Assembly: GCA_035516035.1 (NCBI GenBank) | Contig: DATJAS010000006.1 | Span: 10,981 to 74,980 of the forward strand | Length of the DNA: 64,000 nt | Direction of reading: 5' to 3' | Origin: Fen-1273 sp035516035 | Lineage (GTDB): Bacteria > Bacteroidota > Ignavibacteria > UBA10030 > UBA6906 | Shown here: positions 51,341-58,466 of the stretch, one piece after another | Layout: each line of letters starts with the position of its first letter | Position numbering within the stretch: the first letter of the stretch is position 1 | Program-made: the position numbers and the translations under genes | The notes under the pieces: generated by a model | The model's input: only the letters and a program-made list of their open reading frames with translations | What the model was told of the DNA's origin: nothing | Databases searched by the model: none

Positions 51341-52225
51341 TCAGATATTGAACCAGGGTGTGACGAGGATATACTTGATGTTCAGCGTGAGGCGCAGGAT
51401 GATCTTGACCGGGAGCGACGCCATGATCAGCAGCAGGCCCGCCACGATCGTGTAGCGCAGGGGACCCAGCTTCCGGACCACGTCCGACTTCCGCTTCCAG
51501 AGGTAATAGACGACGCCGAGGCTGAACCAGGCCAGGATCGTCGCGCTCCCGATCGCCATCGCCGCGGGGTTGAGCGAGTCGTCCACCCTCCGCGTCGGCA
51601 CCCCGAACAGCTCGGACCAGTCGACGTTGGTCAGCGCCACCACGCGATGCGTGTCCCAACGCTCCCACGGCATGAAGAGGTTCCACCCCGGTCCGCGGAA
51701 AAACGTCCCGAGGACGATAAGCGACACCCACATCACGAGGAAGCCGAAGCAGAACACCAGGATCGCGAAGCGGCGCTCGCGGAACGTGTAGTAGCCGTTC
51801 CCTTTCGGGTTGATGTCGATATACGGGATGGCGCAGAGTCCCAGGATGATGAGCGTCGGGATCATGACGCCGGCTATCCACGGGTCAAAATAGACCAGGA
51901 TCTCCTGCAGCCCCAGGAAGTACCAGGGCGCCTTGGAAGGGTTCGGCGTGAGCGACGGGTTGGCGGGCGCCTCCAGGGGAGCGTTGAGCGTGATCGACCA
52001 GACCGTGAGGAGCGCCATCACCAGGAGCGCCGCGAGGAACTCCACCCTGACCAGGTAGGGCCAGACCTGCACCTTGTCCCCCAGCTCGGCCTCCTCGGGC
52101 GACGGCCGGCGGTCGTTCCGCACGGCGCGGGAGAACGAGTACCACGTGTAGAAGATCGTCAGCACGAGCATCAGGACGATCGGAACGTTGTCCGGCTTCG
52201 AGAGTATCGTGGTGAGGTTATGCAT
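51341..52225 (-). CDS. Cytochrome b C-terminal subunit of bc-type complex 2
   Basis: 294 residues, membrane protein. NPSKAPWYFLGLQEIL holds the quinol-site motif in the PWYF form, as in subunit IV-type polypeptides where PEWY is replaced. The three C-terminal helices of cytochrome b follow, then two or three additional hydrophobic segments up to residue 280, which makes it longer than plain subunit IV. It is split from the haem-bearing N-terminal half, as in b6f. Gap to the upstream gene is 24 bases and to the octahaem gene one base. Confidence 0.9.
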   Translation of the reverse strand: MHNLTTILSKPDNVPIVLMLVLTIFYTWYSFSRAVRNDRRPSPEEAELGDKVQVWPYLVRVEFLAALLVMALLTVWSITLNAPLEAPANPSLTPNPSKAPWYFLGLQEILVYFDPWIAGVMIPTLIILGLCAIPYIDINPKGNGYYTFRERRFAILVFCFGFLVMWVSLIVLGTFFRGPGWNLFMPWERWDTHRVVALTNVDWSELFGVPTRRVDDSLNPAAMAIGSATILAWFSLGVVYYLWKRKSDVVRKLGPLRYTIVAGLLLIMASLPVKIILRLTLNIKYILVTPWFNI

Positions 52226-52249
52226 CGGCGTCCATGGAAAACGTGCCTG

Positions 52250-53041
52250 TCAGTTCTTTTTCGCCGCCGGGTCCGGCCCCGAGATCCCGCCGTCCTTCCG
52301 GATCCGCCAGAAATGGACGATCATCAGCACGGCGCCGATCAGGGGAAGGAAGATGCAATGGAGCACGTAAAACCGGAGGAGCGTCGGGGGTCCCACCTGT
52401 GTCCCCCCCAGGAGGACGAACCTGACGTCGTTGTTGATCTTCATGCCCAGCTCCGGGCCGAAGGGTCCCTCGTGCCCCAGCAGCGGCGTCGCCCGCGCCA
52501 TGTTGGTCCCCACGGTCACCGCCCAGATCGCCAGCTGGTCCCACGGGAGGAGATACCCGGTGAAGCTCAGGAAGAGCGTGAGCGTCAGCAGGATGACGCC
52601 CACCACCCAGTTGAACTGGCGCGGCGCCTTGTAGGATCCGGTGAGGAACACGCGGAACATGTGGAGCATGACGGTGATGACCATTGCGTGCGCCGCCCAG
52701 CGGTGCATGTTCCGCATGAGGGGACCGAAGGCGACGTCGTTCATGAGATATTTCATGTCGTCGTACGCGTACTCGGCGGCCGGGCGGTAGTAAAACATCA
52801 GGATCACGCCCGTGACGGTGAGGACGATAAAGAGCAGGAACGTGATCCCCCCCATCCCCCAGGTGTACCCGATGTTGGTCGCGTGCCGCGTGATGCGCAC
52901 CGGGTGGAGATGGAGGAAGACGTTGTCGACGATCTGGAGCGCCCTGTTTCGCTGCGTATCCTGGTAGTTGTGCCGGAAGACGGACCGGTACACTTCCGTC
53001 TTCTGCATCTTCTCGCGCAGCGTGTCGAATATGCCGAGCAT
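52250..53041 (-). CDS. Cytochrome b N-terminal subunit of bc-type complex 2
   Basis: 263 residues, four membrane helices. The haem histidines are H113 and H127 (13 between) and H228 and H243 (14 between), the b6-type spacing. GYLLPWDQLAIWAVTVGTN marks the Qo side, and an unusual loop (about 188-220, GHEGPFGPELGMKINNDVRF) lies between helices C and D. The tail WRIRKDGGISGPD is basic. Together with the split C-terminal subunit it makes a complete cytochrome b. It follows the Rieske gene by 18 bases. Confidence 0.92.
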   Translation of the reverse strand: MLGIFDTLREKMQKTEVYRSVFRHNYQDTQRNRALQIVDNVFLHLHPVRITRHATNIGYTWGMGGITFLLFIVLTVTGVILMFYYRPAAEYAYDDMKYLMNDVAFGPLMRNMHRWAAHAMVITVMLHMFRVFLTGSYKAPRQFNWVVGVILLTLTLFLSFTGYLLPWDQLAIWAVTVGTNMARATPLLGHEGPFGPELGMKINNDVRFVLLGGTQVGPPTLLRFYVLHCIFLPLIGAVLMIVHFWRIRKDGGISGPDPAAKKN

Positions 53042-53059
53042 CGGCGGCGTCCTCCTGGT

Positions 53060-53668
53060 CTATCCGTTGTACTTCAGAAACGCCCCGGGCTTCGACCACT
53101 CCCCCTTCTCATAGAGGAACTTGACGCTCCTGTCCACAATGATCTGTCCGTCGTCGTCCAGCGTGATCTTCAGGCGTTCCAGCGGACGGGGAGTGGGACC
53201 CTCGAAGTTGATCCCGTCCTTGTGGTAGCCGCTCCCGTGGCAGGGGCACTTGAACTTGTTTTCCGCCGGGAGCCACCGCGGGGTGCAGCCCAGGTGGGTG
53301 CAGATCGCGGAGAGCGCGTAAAACCCCTCCGCCTCACGGACGATCCAAACGCGGTAGTCATCTTTATACTTCTCGTTCACCTCCCCCACGACAAAATCGT
53401 CGGGGAACCCCGCCTTGAACGCGGAGGGGGGCTCGTACAGGACGCGCGGCACCATCAGGCGAAGGGCCCCGATCGTCGCGGTACTGATAAATGAGAAAAA
53501 GGCGAGCCAGCCCGCCACGTTGAGAAAGCTCTTGCGGCTCATCCGCCAGATGCCCCTGTCGTCGTCCGGGGGACGGTCCTGCTTCGGTTTGCGCAGTTCG
53601 GGCGCTTTCGGCGCGGGAGCGCCGCCTGCAGGGGGCTGAGCGGCGCCCGGGGTCAGATCATCGGGCAT
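53060..53668 (-). CDS. Rieske [2Fe-2S] protein of bc-type complex 2
   Basis: 202 residues. A Pro/Asp-rich N-terminus (1-40) precedes SRKSFLNVAGWLAFFSF (about 44-60) and one anchor helix. The usual twin arginine is replaced by RMSRKSF, weaker for Tat export. Box 1 CTHLGC (123-128) and box 2 CPCHGS (141-146) are intact, C123/H125/C141/H144 for the cluster and C128/C143 for the disulfide. GAGG upstream supports the ATG at 53668. It is the first gene of a 14-gene respiratory operon, with a leader of about 208 bases. Confidence 0.93.
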   Translation of the reverse strand: MPDDLTPGAAQPPAGGAPAPKAPELRKPKQDRPPDDDRGIWRMSRKSFLNVAGWLAFFSFISTATIGALRLMVPRVLYEPPSAFKAGFPDDFVVGEVNEKYKDDYRVWIVREAEGFYALSAICTHLGCTPRWLPAENKFKCPCHGSGYHKDGINFEGPTPRPLERLKITLDDDGQIIVDRSVKFLYEKGEWSKPGAFLKYNG

Positions 53669-53882
53669 GGACGTACCTCATCGCATAAAAGGTCCGGGGG
53701 GTCGCCCCTCGGCGTGCGGCGGGTGAATATGATGTCGCGGCGGTGTGTGCGGGTGAGAGGATGCGGCACAGCGGAGACCGTGTGTGGCCGGGAGACAGCA
53801 GACGATGCAACATTGACAGAAACAGAGTCGATTGTTCGAGATTGCTGCGCCGCAGGAGCATATTCCAATGAGCTAGGACAAA

Positions 53883-53911
53883 AAGATACAAAAGCCGATT
53901 TGAAAAGTCAA
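53883..53911 (-). promoter_or_regulatory. Promoter of the bc2-octahaem-cox operon
   Basis: On the minus strand TTGACT (53911-53906) and TATCTT (53888-53883), 17-base spacer. The predicted start near 53876 leaves an untranslated leader of about 208 bases before the Rieske ATG at 53668. Confidence 0.6.
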
Positions 53912-53962
53912 CACGAAACGCACCCGGCATCAAGGAGTTTCCCGGATACCTCGCAGAAGTGT

Positions 53963-53982
53963 AAACAATCTCAACGTTGTTT
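53963..53982. repeat. Palindromic patch at the bshC promoter
   Basis: AAACAA (53963-53968) and TTGTTT (53977-53982) are inverted repeats, with CAACGTTG (53972-53979) a second perfect palindrome inside. It abuts the -35 box of bshC and lies 52 bases upstream of the cox operon -35 box, a place from which one regulator could act on both. Confidence 0.35.
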
Positions 53983-54009
53983 GCTTCTCCCGGCCGATTC
54001 GAGTATATT
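53981..54009 (+). promoter_or_regulatory. Promoter of bshC
   Basis: TTGCTT (53981-53986) and TATATT (54004-54009), 17-base spacer; the predicted leader to the ATG at 54059 is about 43 bases, which excludes upstream start codons. Confidence 0.6.
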
Positions 54010-54058
54010 TGTGCCCGGCGTCCACCAAGGGACGGCACACAGCACCGCTCACACAACC

Positions 54059-55699
54059 ATGGACTGGCTCGACTTCAGGCAGCTCCCACCTGCTTCCGGC
54101 GGATTCTCCGAGTTGTTCTTCGACTACATCGACGATTTTGAAAAGGTGGCCCGGTTTTTCCCCGGCAATTTCCGCGACCTTGCCTCGCTCCCCGGCATCA
54201 TGGAGCGCATCGACGGCCGCGGGATCGCGCGCGACGTCCTGAAGGCCGTGCTGACGGAACAGAACTCGGGGAAGGGGGAATCTCCCCGGACGCTCGAGAA
54301 CATACGGCTCCTGGGCAGCGCGGGAACGTATGCAGTGGTCACGGGACAGCAGGTGGGACTCTTCGGCGGACCCCTCTACACGCTCTACAAGGCGATCACG
54401 GCTCTTCTCCTTGCGCAGAAGCTCTCGGCGAAGTTTCCCGGCAAGAATTTCGTGCCGGTTTTCTGGCTGGAAGGGGAAGACCACGACTTCGCGGAGATGA
54501 ACCACGTGGCCGTGCTGGACCACGAGAATCTCCCGGTCCGCATCGAATACCTCCCCGGCGGTACCATGCCTGAAAGAAACGTCGGGGCGGTGGGACTCAT
54601 GTCATTCGACGAGACGATCGCCGCCTGCTGGGCGCGCCTCGAATCCACGCTCACGGGCACGGAATTCACCCCCCGGCTCATGGAGTCGCTCCGGTCCTGT
54701 TATGCCCGCGGGGCGACGTTCGCCGGGGCGTTCCAGGCCTGGCTCAACAGGCTCCTCCCCGGCTCTGGGCTCGTGTTTATTTCAAGCCTGGAACCCAGGC
54801 TCAAGAGAATCCTCTCTCCCCTGTTCGTCCGCGAACTGGAAGAGTATCCAAGAATTTCCCAGATGGTGATCGATCGAAGTGCCGAGCTGGAACAGAGTTA
54901 CCATGCCCAGGTCAAACCAAAATCGATCAATCTCTTTCTCTTTCACAAGGGGGGAAGGTACCTCATCGAGCCGAGGGAGACCGATTTCAGCCTGAAGGGA
55001 ACACGGGCCTTCTTTTCCAGGGAGCAGCTCATCGCCATCGCACGGGAGACGCCGGAACAGCTCAGCCCGAACGTCGTGCTCCGGCCCCTCTGCCAGGACA
55101 TGCTCCTCCCTACCGTCGCGTACGTCGGCGGACCTTCCGAGATCGCCTACCACGCCCAGCTCGGCCCGCTCTACCAGGAGCTTTCGCTCGTCCAGCCGCT
55201 CATCTACCCGAGGGCAAGCGTCTCGCTGGTGCAGACGAACCTCCTCCGCGCAATGGAGAAGTACTCGCTCGAACTGCCGGAGTTCCTGGGGAACGTGGGG
55301 GGGGTGACCGCAAAGGTCGTGGAGCAGATATCCGATATCAAGCTCGACAGGCTCTTCGCGGGCGTCACGACGAACCTGCACGAAGCGCTGGGCGAGCTGA
55401 AGTTCGGACTGAACGAAATTGACCCGACGCTCCTCGGCGCCCTGGAAAACGTCACGTCGAAAATCGACGTCAACCTCGGCGTGCTGAAGGAGAAAGCCGT
55501 CGCGGCGCAGAAGCGTCGGAACGACACCGCCGTCCGGCAGATCGAAAAGGCCGCCGCCGGTCTCCTGCCGGAGGGAAGCCTGCAGGAACGGGAGCTTTCT
55601 CCCCTCTACTACATGAACAGGTACGGGGAAGGCCTCGGCACATGGCTCACGGACAGAATCGACATCGGCGCGTTCCGCCACCAGATCCTTCAGCCCTGA
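54059..55699 (+). CDS. bshC: Bacillithiol biosynthesis cysteine-adding enzyme BshC
   Basis: A 546-residue enzyme that adds cysteine to glucosaminyl-malate, the last step of bacillithiol synthesis. VVTGQQVGLFGGPLYTLYKA near residues 96-115 is the HUP-like nucleotide-binding signature, VPVFWLEGEDHDFAEMNH near 136-153 the second hallmark, and PNVVLRPLCQDMLLPTVAYV near 337 the C-terminal core. A long coiled coil follows (about 430-510). The length matches the family. bshA and bshB are not in the window. Bacillithiol is known from Bacillota, Deinococcus and Bacteroidota/Chlorobiota, which helps place this organism. Confidence 0.95.
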   Translation: MDWLDFRQLPPASGGFSELFFDYIDDFEKVARFFPGNFRDLASLPGIMERIDGRGIARDVLKAVLTEQNSGKGESPRTLENIRLLGSAGTYAVVTGQQVGLFGGPLYTLYKAITALLLAQKLSAKFPGKNFVPVFWLEGEDHDFAEMNHVAVLDHENLPVRIEYLPGGTMPERNVGAVGLMSFDETIAACWARLESTLTGTEFTPRLMESLRSCYARGATFAGAFQAWLNRLLPGSGLVFISSLEPRLKRILSPLFVRELEEYPRISQMVIDRSAELEQSYHAQVKPKSINLFLFHKGGRYLIEPRETDFSLKGTRAFFSREQLIAIARETPEQLSPNVVLRPLCQDMLLPTVAYVGGPSEIAYHAQLGPLYQELSLVQPLIYPRASVSLVQTNLLRAMEKYSLELPEFLGNVGGVTAKVVEQISDIKLDRLFAGVTTNLHEALGELKFGLNEIDPTLLGALENVTSKIDVNLGVLKEKAVAAQKRRNDTAVRQIEKAAAGLLPEGSLQERELSPLYYMNRYGEGLGTWLTDRIDIGAFRHQILQP

Positions 55700-55724
55700 A
55701 GCGCGGGGCTTCCCCTGGTCCCCC

Positions 55725-56948
55725 CTACGCCTTCGTTTTCACGGGCACCGGGCGGATCCAGTCTCCGAAGTTGATCAGCTCCTCCATCCTGCACGACCAG
55801 ACCAGCTTGTCATCGTAGACGGTGATGTCCGGGCAACCGTCGCACATGCTGAGCGCGCCGTTCGCCATCATGTCCGCGGGCTGGATGATCAGGACCGACT
55901 GCATGTGGAGGCGCGAAAACGCTTTCCACGGCTTCCGTGCGACGTCGTGCAGGTAGGCGCTCGCCGTGCGGGCAAGTCCGCGGTCAAGAGGGGCGAGGGC
56001 GAGCATCGATTTCGCGCGCGCGAGCGTTCTCGGGTGGGTATACGCCAGGTACGAGCCGGTGCGGAGGTGGTGGAGCGACTGCGAGAGCTCCATCAATTTG
56101 GGGCCCGCGTATCCGTAGATCTTCTCCGGCGTCCCGATCCGGAGCGTAAACAGCCACTTGAAATGATCCGGGCGCTCCGTCCCGTTGAGGTACCCGCACG
56201 GCTGGAAGGAGGGATTCGTCGCCCGGATCTTGTCGACGATGTCCGTGGAGAGAATAGAGATCGTCCGGTCCTCGTCGATCGCGTAGGCGATGGGCGTCAT
56301 GTCGATCTCCTCCCCCCCCACGATATACCGGAACCCTTTTTTGACCGGGGCGGCCCGGTAGGCGATAAAGACCAGGATGTGAACGATGTCGATGTGCTCC
56401 TGCCCCCAGGCGAGGATCGCCGGGACGTCGTTCAGCGTCCTGTCGTACACCGTGGCGTTGAAGGCGCAGGAGATATCCCCGACCTCCGCAAGCATGCGCG
56501 CGTACTTCAGGCGCAGCTCGTTCAGCTCGATCTCGGTCTTGCCTTTCATGTGGGGGCGGTTCTGCCCGCTGTCGATGTGGAACGTGAACCCCTGGACGCC
56601 GGCAGCCTTGAGGGCCCGGAGCTTCTCCATCGTCAGGAGCTGACCGTTGGTGTTGAGGATCGGCTTGTGGCCGTCGCCGGCGACCATGGCCACGATCTCC
56701 TCGATCTTCGGGTGGGTCAGCGGGTCTCCCCCCGCGATGGATACGCCGTCGGTATTCCGCAGCCTGTTGAACGTGTCCAGCTCGCGGCGCACCTGCTCCA
56801 GCGTCTTGTGCCCGTTTGTCTCGTTCTTCCGGTAGCACCCGTCGCAGTAGAGGTTGCACTGGCTGGTGGGTTCGAGCCAGTTGATCGCGTTGTCGGAAAG
56901 GTTCCACGGAAGCCTGTACAGGTCGCGGTGGTTCAGCGGCTGATCCAT
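55725..56948 (-). CDS. Stand-alone radical SAM protein with C-terminal cysteines
   Basis: 407 residues. PTSQCNLYCDGCYRKN holds C31, C35 and C38; SIAGGDPLTHP is the GGE-like SAM motif (Glu replaced by Asp), and FHIDSGQNRPHMKG follows. Late cysteines in CGYLNG, MCDGCPD and SCRMEE could bind an auxiliary cluster. The substrate is unknown, and I recognise no characterised family. Ribosome site GGAG 6 bases before the ATG at 56948. It is convergent with bshC and not part of the ten-gene cluster. A terminator and a candidate promoter lie upstream. Confidence 0.82.
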   Translation of the reverse strand: MDQPLNHRDLYRLPWNLSDNAINWLEPTSQCNLYCDGCYRKNETNGHKTLEQVRRELDTFNRLRNTDGVSIAGGDPLTHPKIEEIVAMVAGDGHKPILNTNGQLLTMEKLRALKAAGVQGFTFHIDSGQNRPHMKGKTEIELNELRLKYARMLAEVGDISCAFNATVYDRTLNDVPAILAWGQEHIDIVHILVFIAYRAAPVKKGFRYIVGGEEIDMTPIAYAIDEDRTISILSTDIVDKIRATNPSFQPCGYLNGTERPDHFKWLFTLRIGTPEKIYGYAGPKLMELSQSLHHLRTGSYLAYTHPRTLARAKSMLALAPLDRGLARTASAYLHDVARKPWKAFSRLHMQSVLIIQPADMMANGALSMCDGCPDITVYDDKLVWSCRMEELINFGDWIRPVPVKTKA

Positions 56949-56986
56949 TGTGTCTCCGGATTGTGAATGCCTTCAGGGGCGCCGTC

Positions 56987-57024
56987 AAAAAAATCCCCGC
57001 CGGCGATGAGATCGTGGCAGGGAT
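56987..57024 (-). terminator. Intrinsic terminator between lysC and the radical SAM gene
   Basis: On the minus strand ATCCCTGCC (57024-57016) pairs with GGCGGGGAT (57001-56993), nine pairs with one U-G, followed by a run of seven U. This is a textbook intrinsic terminator, 77 bases after the lysC stop and 39 before the radical SAM ATG. A candidate promoter lies upstream, so it could also attenuate the radical SAM gene. Confidence 0.7.
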
Positions 57025-57065
57025 GGCAATGAACGGCGTTTTCCAGGGCTGGGTTCACCCGCAAT

Positions 57066-57094
57066 AATTTAGAAAATTTCGCGTGACGGCGCAA
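57066..57094 (-). promoter_or_regulatory. Candidate promoter of the stand-alone radical SAM gene
   Basis: On the minus strand TTGCGC (57094-57089) and TAAATT (57071-57066), 17-base spacer, starting just after the lysC stop. Transcripts would have to pass the terminator at 56987-57024. Confidence 0.4.
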
Positions 57095-57101
57095 GTCCCC
57101 T

Positions 57102-58466
57102 TCAGGGGGAAGCGAAAAAGGCGCTGTGGAGCGACTGCGCCGCCGCGCGGATGTCGCGGCCGTCGACGACGAACGTGACGTTGACCTCCGAGGCGCCCAG
57201 CGAGATCATGCTCACGCCGATGCCGGCTTCATCCAGCGTGGCAAACACCCGCGTGATGACGCCCCGCGACGATTTCAGTCCCTCGCCTACCACGCAGAAG
57301 ATCGCCTTGTCATGCTCGGCCTCGACCTCGGCGATCGCCCGGAGCTCCGCGAAGATCGCATCAAGGTGCGCCCGGGAGTCGACCGTGAGTGACAGCGAGA
57401 CCTCCGACGTGGCGATGACGTCCACGCTCGTGCTGTGCGTGGCGAACACCTCGAAGACGCGGGCGAGGAACCCGTGCATCATGAGCATCCTGCTCGAGGT
57501 GATCGTGATCAGCGTGATCCCCTCCTTGTAGGCGATCGACGTGACCGCCCGCCGCGAGGCGCCCGATGCAGCGGCGAGGATGACCGTGCCGGGGACTTCG
57601 CTCCGCCGCGAGTTGAGCACACGGACCGGGATGTTCTGCCGGACCGCGGGCAGGATCGTGGCCGGGTGGAGCACCTTCGCCCCGAAGTACGCAAGCTCCG
57701 CGGCCTCCCGGAACGTCATTTCGGGGATGACGCGCGCCTCGGGGATCACGGACGGGTCGGATGTCATGACGCCGTCGACATCCGTCCAGATCTGGATCTC
57801 CTCGGCGCCGAGCGCCGCGCCGAATATGGCCGCGGAGTAGTCTGATCCCCCCCTGCCGATCGTCGTCGGCACGCCGTCGGCAGTGGCGCCCACGAACCCC
57901 TGCGTCACGACCACCTGGGCGGCGTCAAGGCGGGGGGCGATCCGCTCGCGCACGCGGGCCTCGATTGCCGGGAGGAGGGGCGCGGCGCGCGTAAACTCCG
58001 CCGTCGTGACCATCACCTCCTGTGCGTCCACGAAGACGCAGGGGATTCCCTCCTGCTTCATGTGGTGCGTCAGGAGGAGCGTCGAGAGGCGCTCGCCGTA
58101 CCCCGCAAACGTGTCGAGCGAGCGGTCGGTCAGTTCCCCCAGTATGGCGATGCTCTTGACCAGGTCGCGCAGGGAGTCGATCATCGCATCCACCTGCGAC
58201 TGGACGGTGAAGAGGACCTCCCCCGTGAACAGCGCGTGCGCGATCTGCCTGTGGCGGACGCGCAGCTCCTCGGCCCGGTCCAGGGCGCGCTCTTTCCCCG
58301 CCTCCCGGGCGCTCCGCGCCAGCGCCAGGAGCGCGTTCGTGACGCCCGCGCATGCGGAGGCGACCACCAGGGGGCGGCGCACCGCGTGTGCGCGGACAAT
58401 GGAGGCGACGTTGCGCATCGCGGCGGCGTCTTCCACGGAGGTGCCGCCGAACTTCATGACGATCAT
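57102..58466 (-). CDS. lysC: Aspartate kinase (monofunctional, two ACT domains)
   Basis: A 454-residue kinase that commits aspartate to lysine, threonine, methionine and diaminopimelate. MKFGGTSV (4-11), FTVQSQVD, GYGERLSTLLL and GRGGSDYSAAIFG mark the catalytic domain, IWTDVDGVMTSDP the ATP/Asp site. Two ACT domains (about 300-454: SSRMLMMHGFLARVFEVF, GLKSSRGVITRVFATLDEAG) bind lysine or threonine. Length and order match the lysine-sensitive single enzymes. The start at 58466 overlaps the MFS stop (ATGA), so it ends an operon of nucleotidase, P-loop protein and transporter. Confidence 0.95.
   Translation of the reverse strand: MIVMKFGGTSVEDAAAMRNVASIVRAHAVRRPLVVASACAGVTNALLALARSAREAGKERALDRAEELRVRHRQIAHALFTGEVLFTVQSQVDAMIDSLRDLVKSIAILGELTDRSLDTFAGYGERLSTLLLTHHMKQEGIPCVFVDAQEVMVTTAEFTRAAPLLPAIEARVRERIAPRLDAAQVVVTQGFVGATADGVPTTIGRGGSDYSAAIFGAALGAEEIQIWTDVDGVMTSDPSVIPEARVIPEMTFREAAELAYFGAKVLHPATILPAVRQNIPVRVLNSRRSEVPGTVILAAASGASRRAVTSIAYKEGITLITITSSRMLMMHGFLARVFEVFATHSTSVDVIATSEVSLSLTVDSRAHLDAIFAELRAIAEVEAEHDKAIFCVVGEGLKSSRGVITRVFATLDEAGIGVSMISLGASEVNVTFVVDGRDIRAAAQSLHSAFFASP

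Larger units (their letters stand above)
53669..54058. other. 390-base gap between the respiratory operon and bshC
   Basis: This gap holds two divergent promoters (minus 53883-53911, plus 53981-54009), a palindromic operator-like patch (53963-53982) and the 208-base leader of the Rieske operon. Reading frames that cross it, including a 5' extension of bshC, have no family match or ribosome binding site. Confidence 0.6.

Noticed and set aside
49339..51351. A 670-residue open frame opposite the octahaem cytochrome
   Set aside because: Composition typical of an antisense shadow; all recognisable motifs are on the minus strand.
53653..53868. A 71-residue open frame on the minus strand in the cox operon leader
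   Set aside because: No ribosome binding site and no conserved-looking segment; it overlaps the Rieske start region in another frame.
53714..54058. N-terminal extension of bshC by 115 residues
   Set aside because: It starts upstream of the bshC promoter and has no match to the family, which begins at MDWLDFRQL.
55698..55712. GAAGC/GCTTC hairpin at the bshC stop
   Set aside because: Five pairs only, overlapping the stop codon, without a U tract.
57095..57110. Lysine riboswitch ahead of lysC or its downstream gene
   Set aside because: lysC overlaps the transporter gene upstream and has no leader; the downstream gap is too short and lacks a recognisable lysine-riboswitch core.
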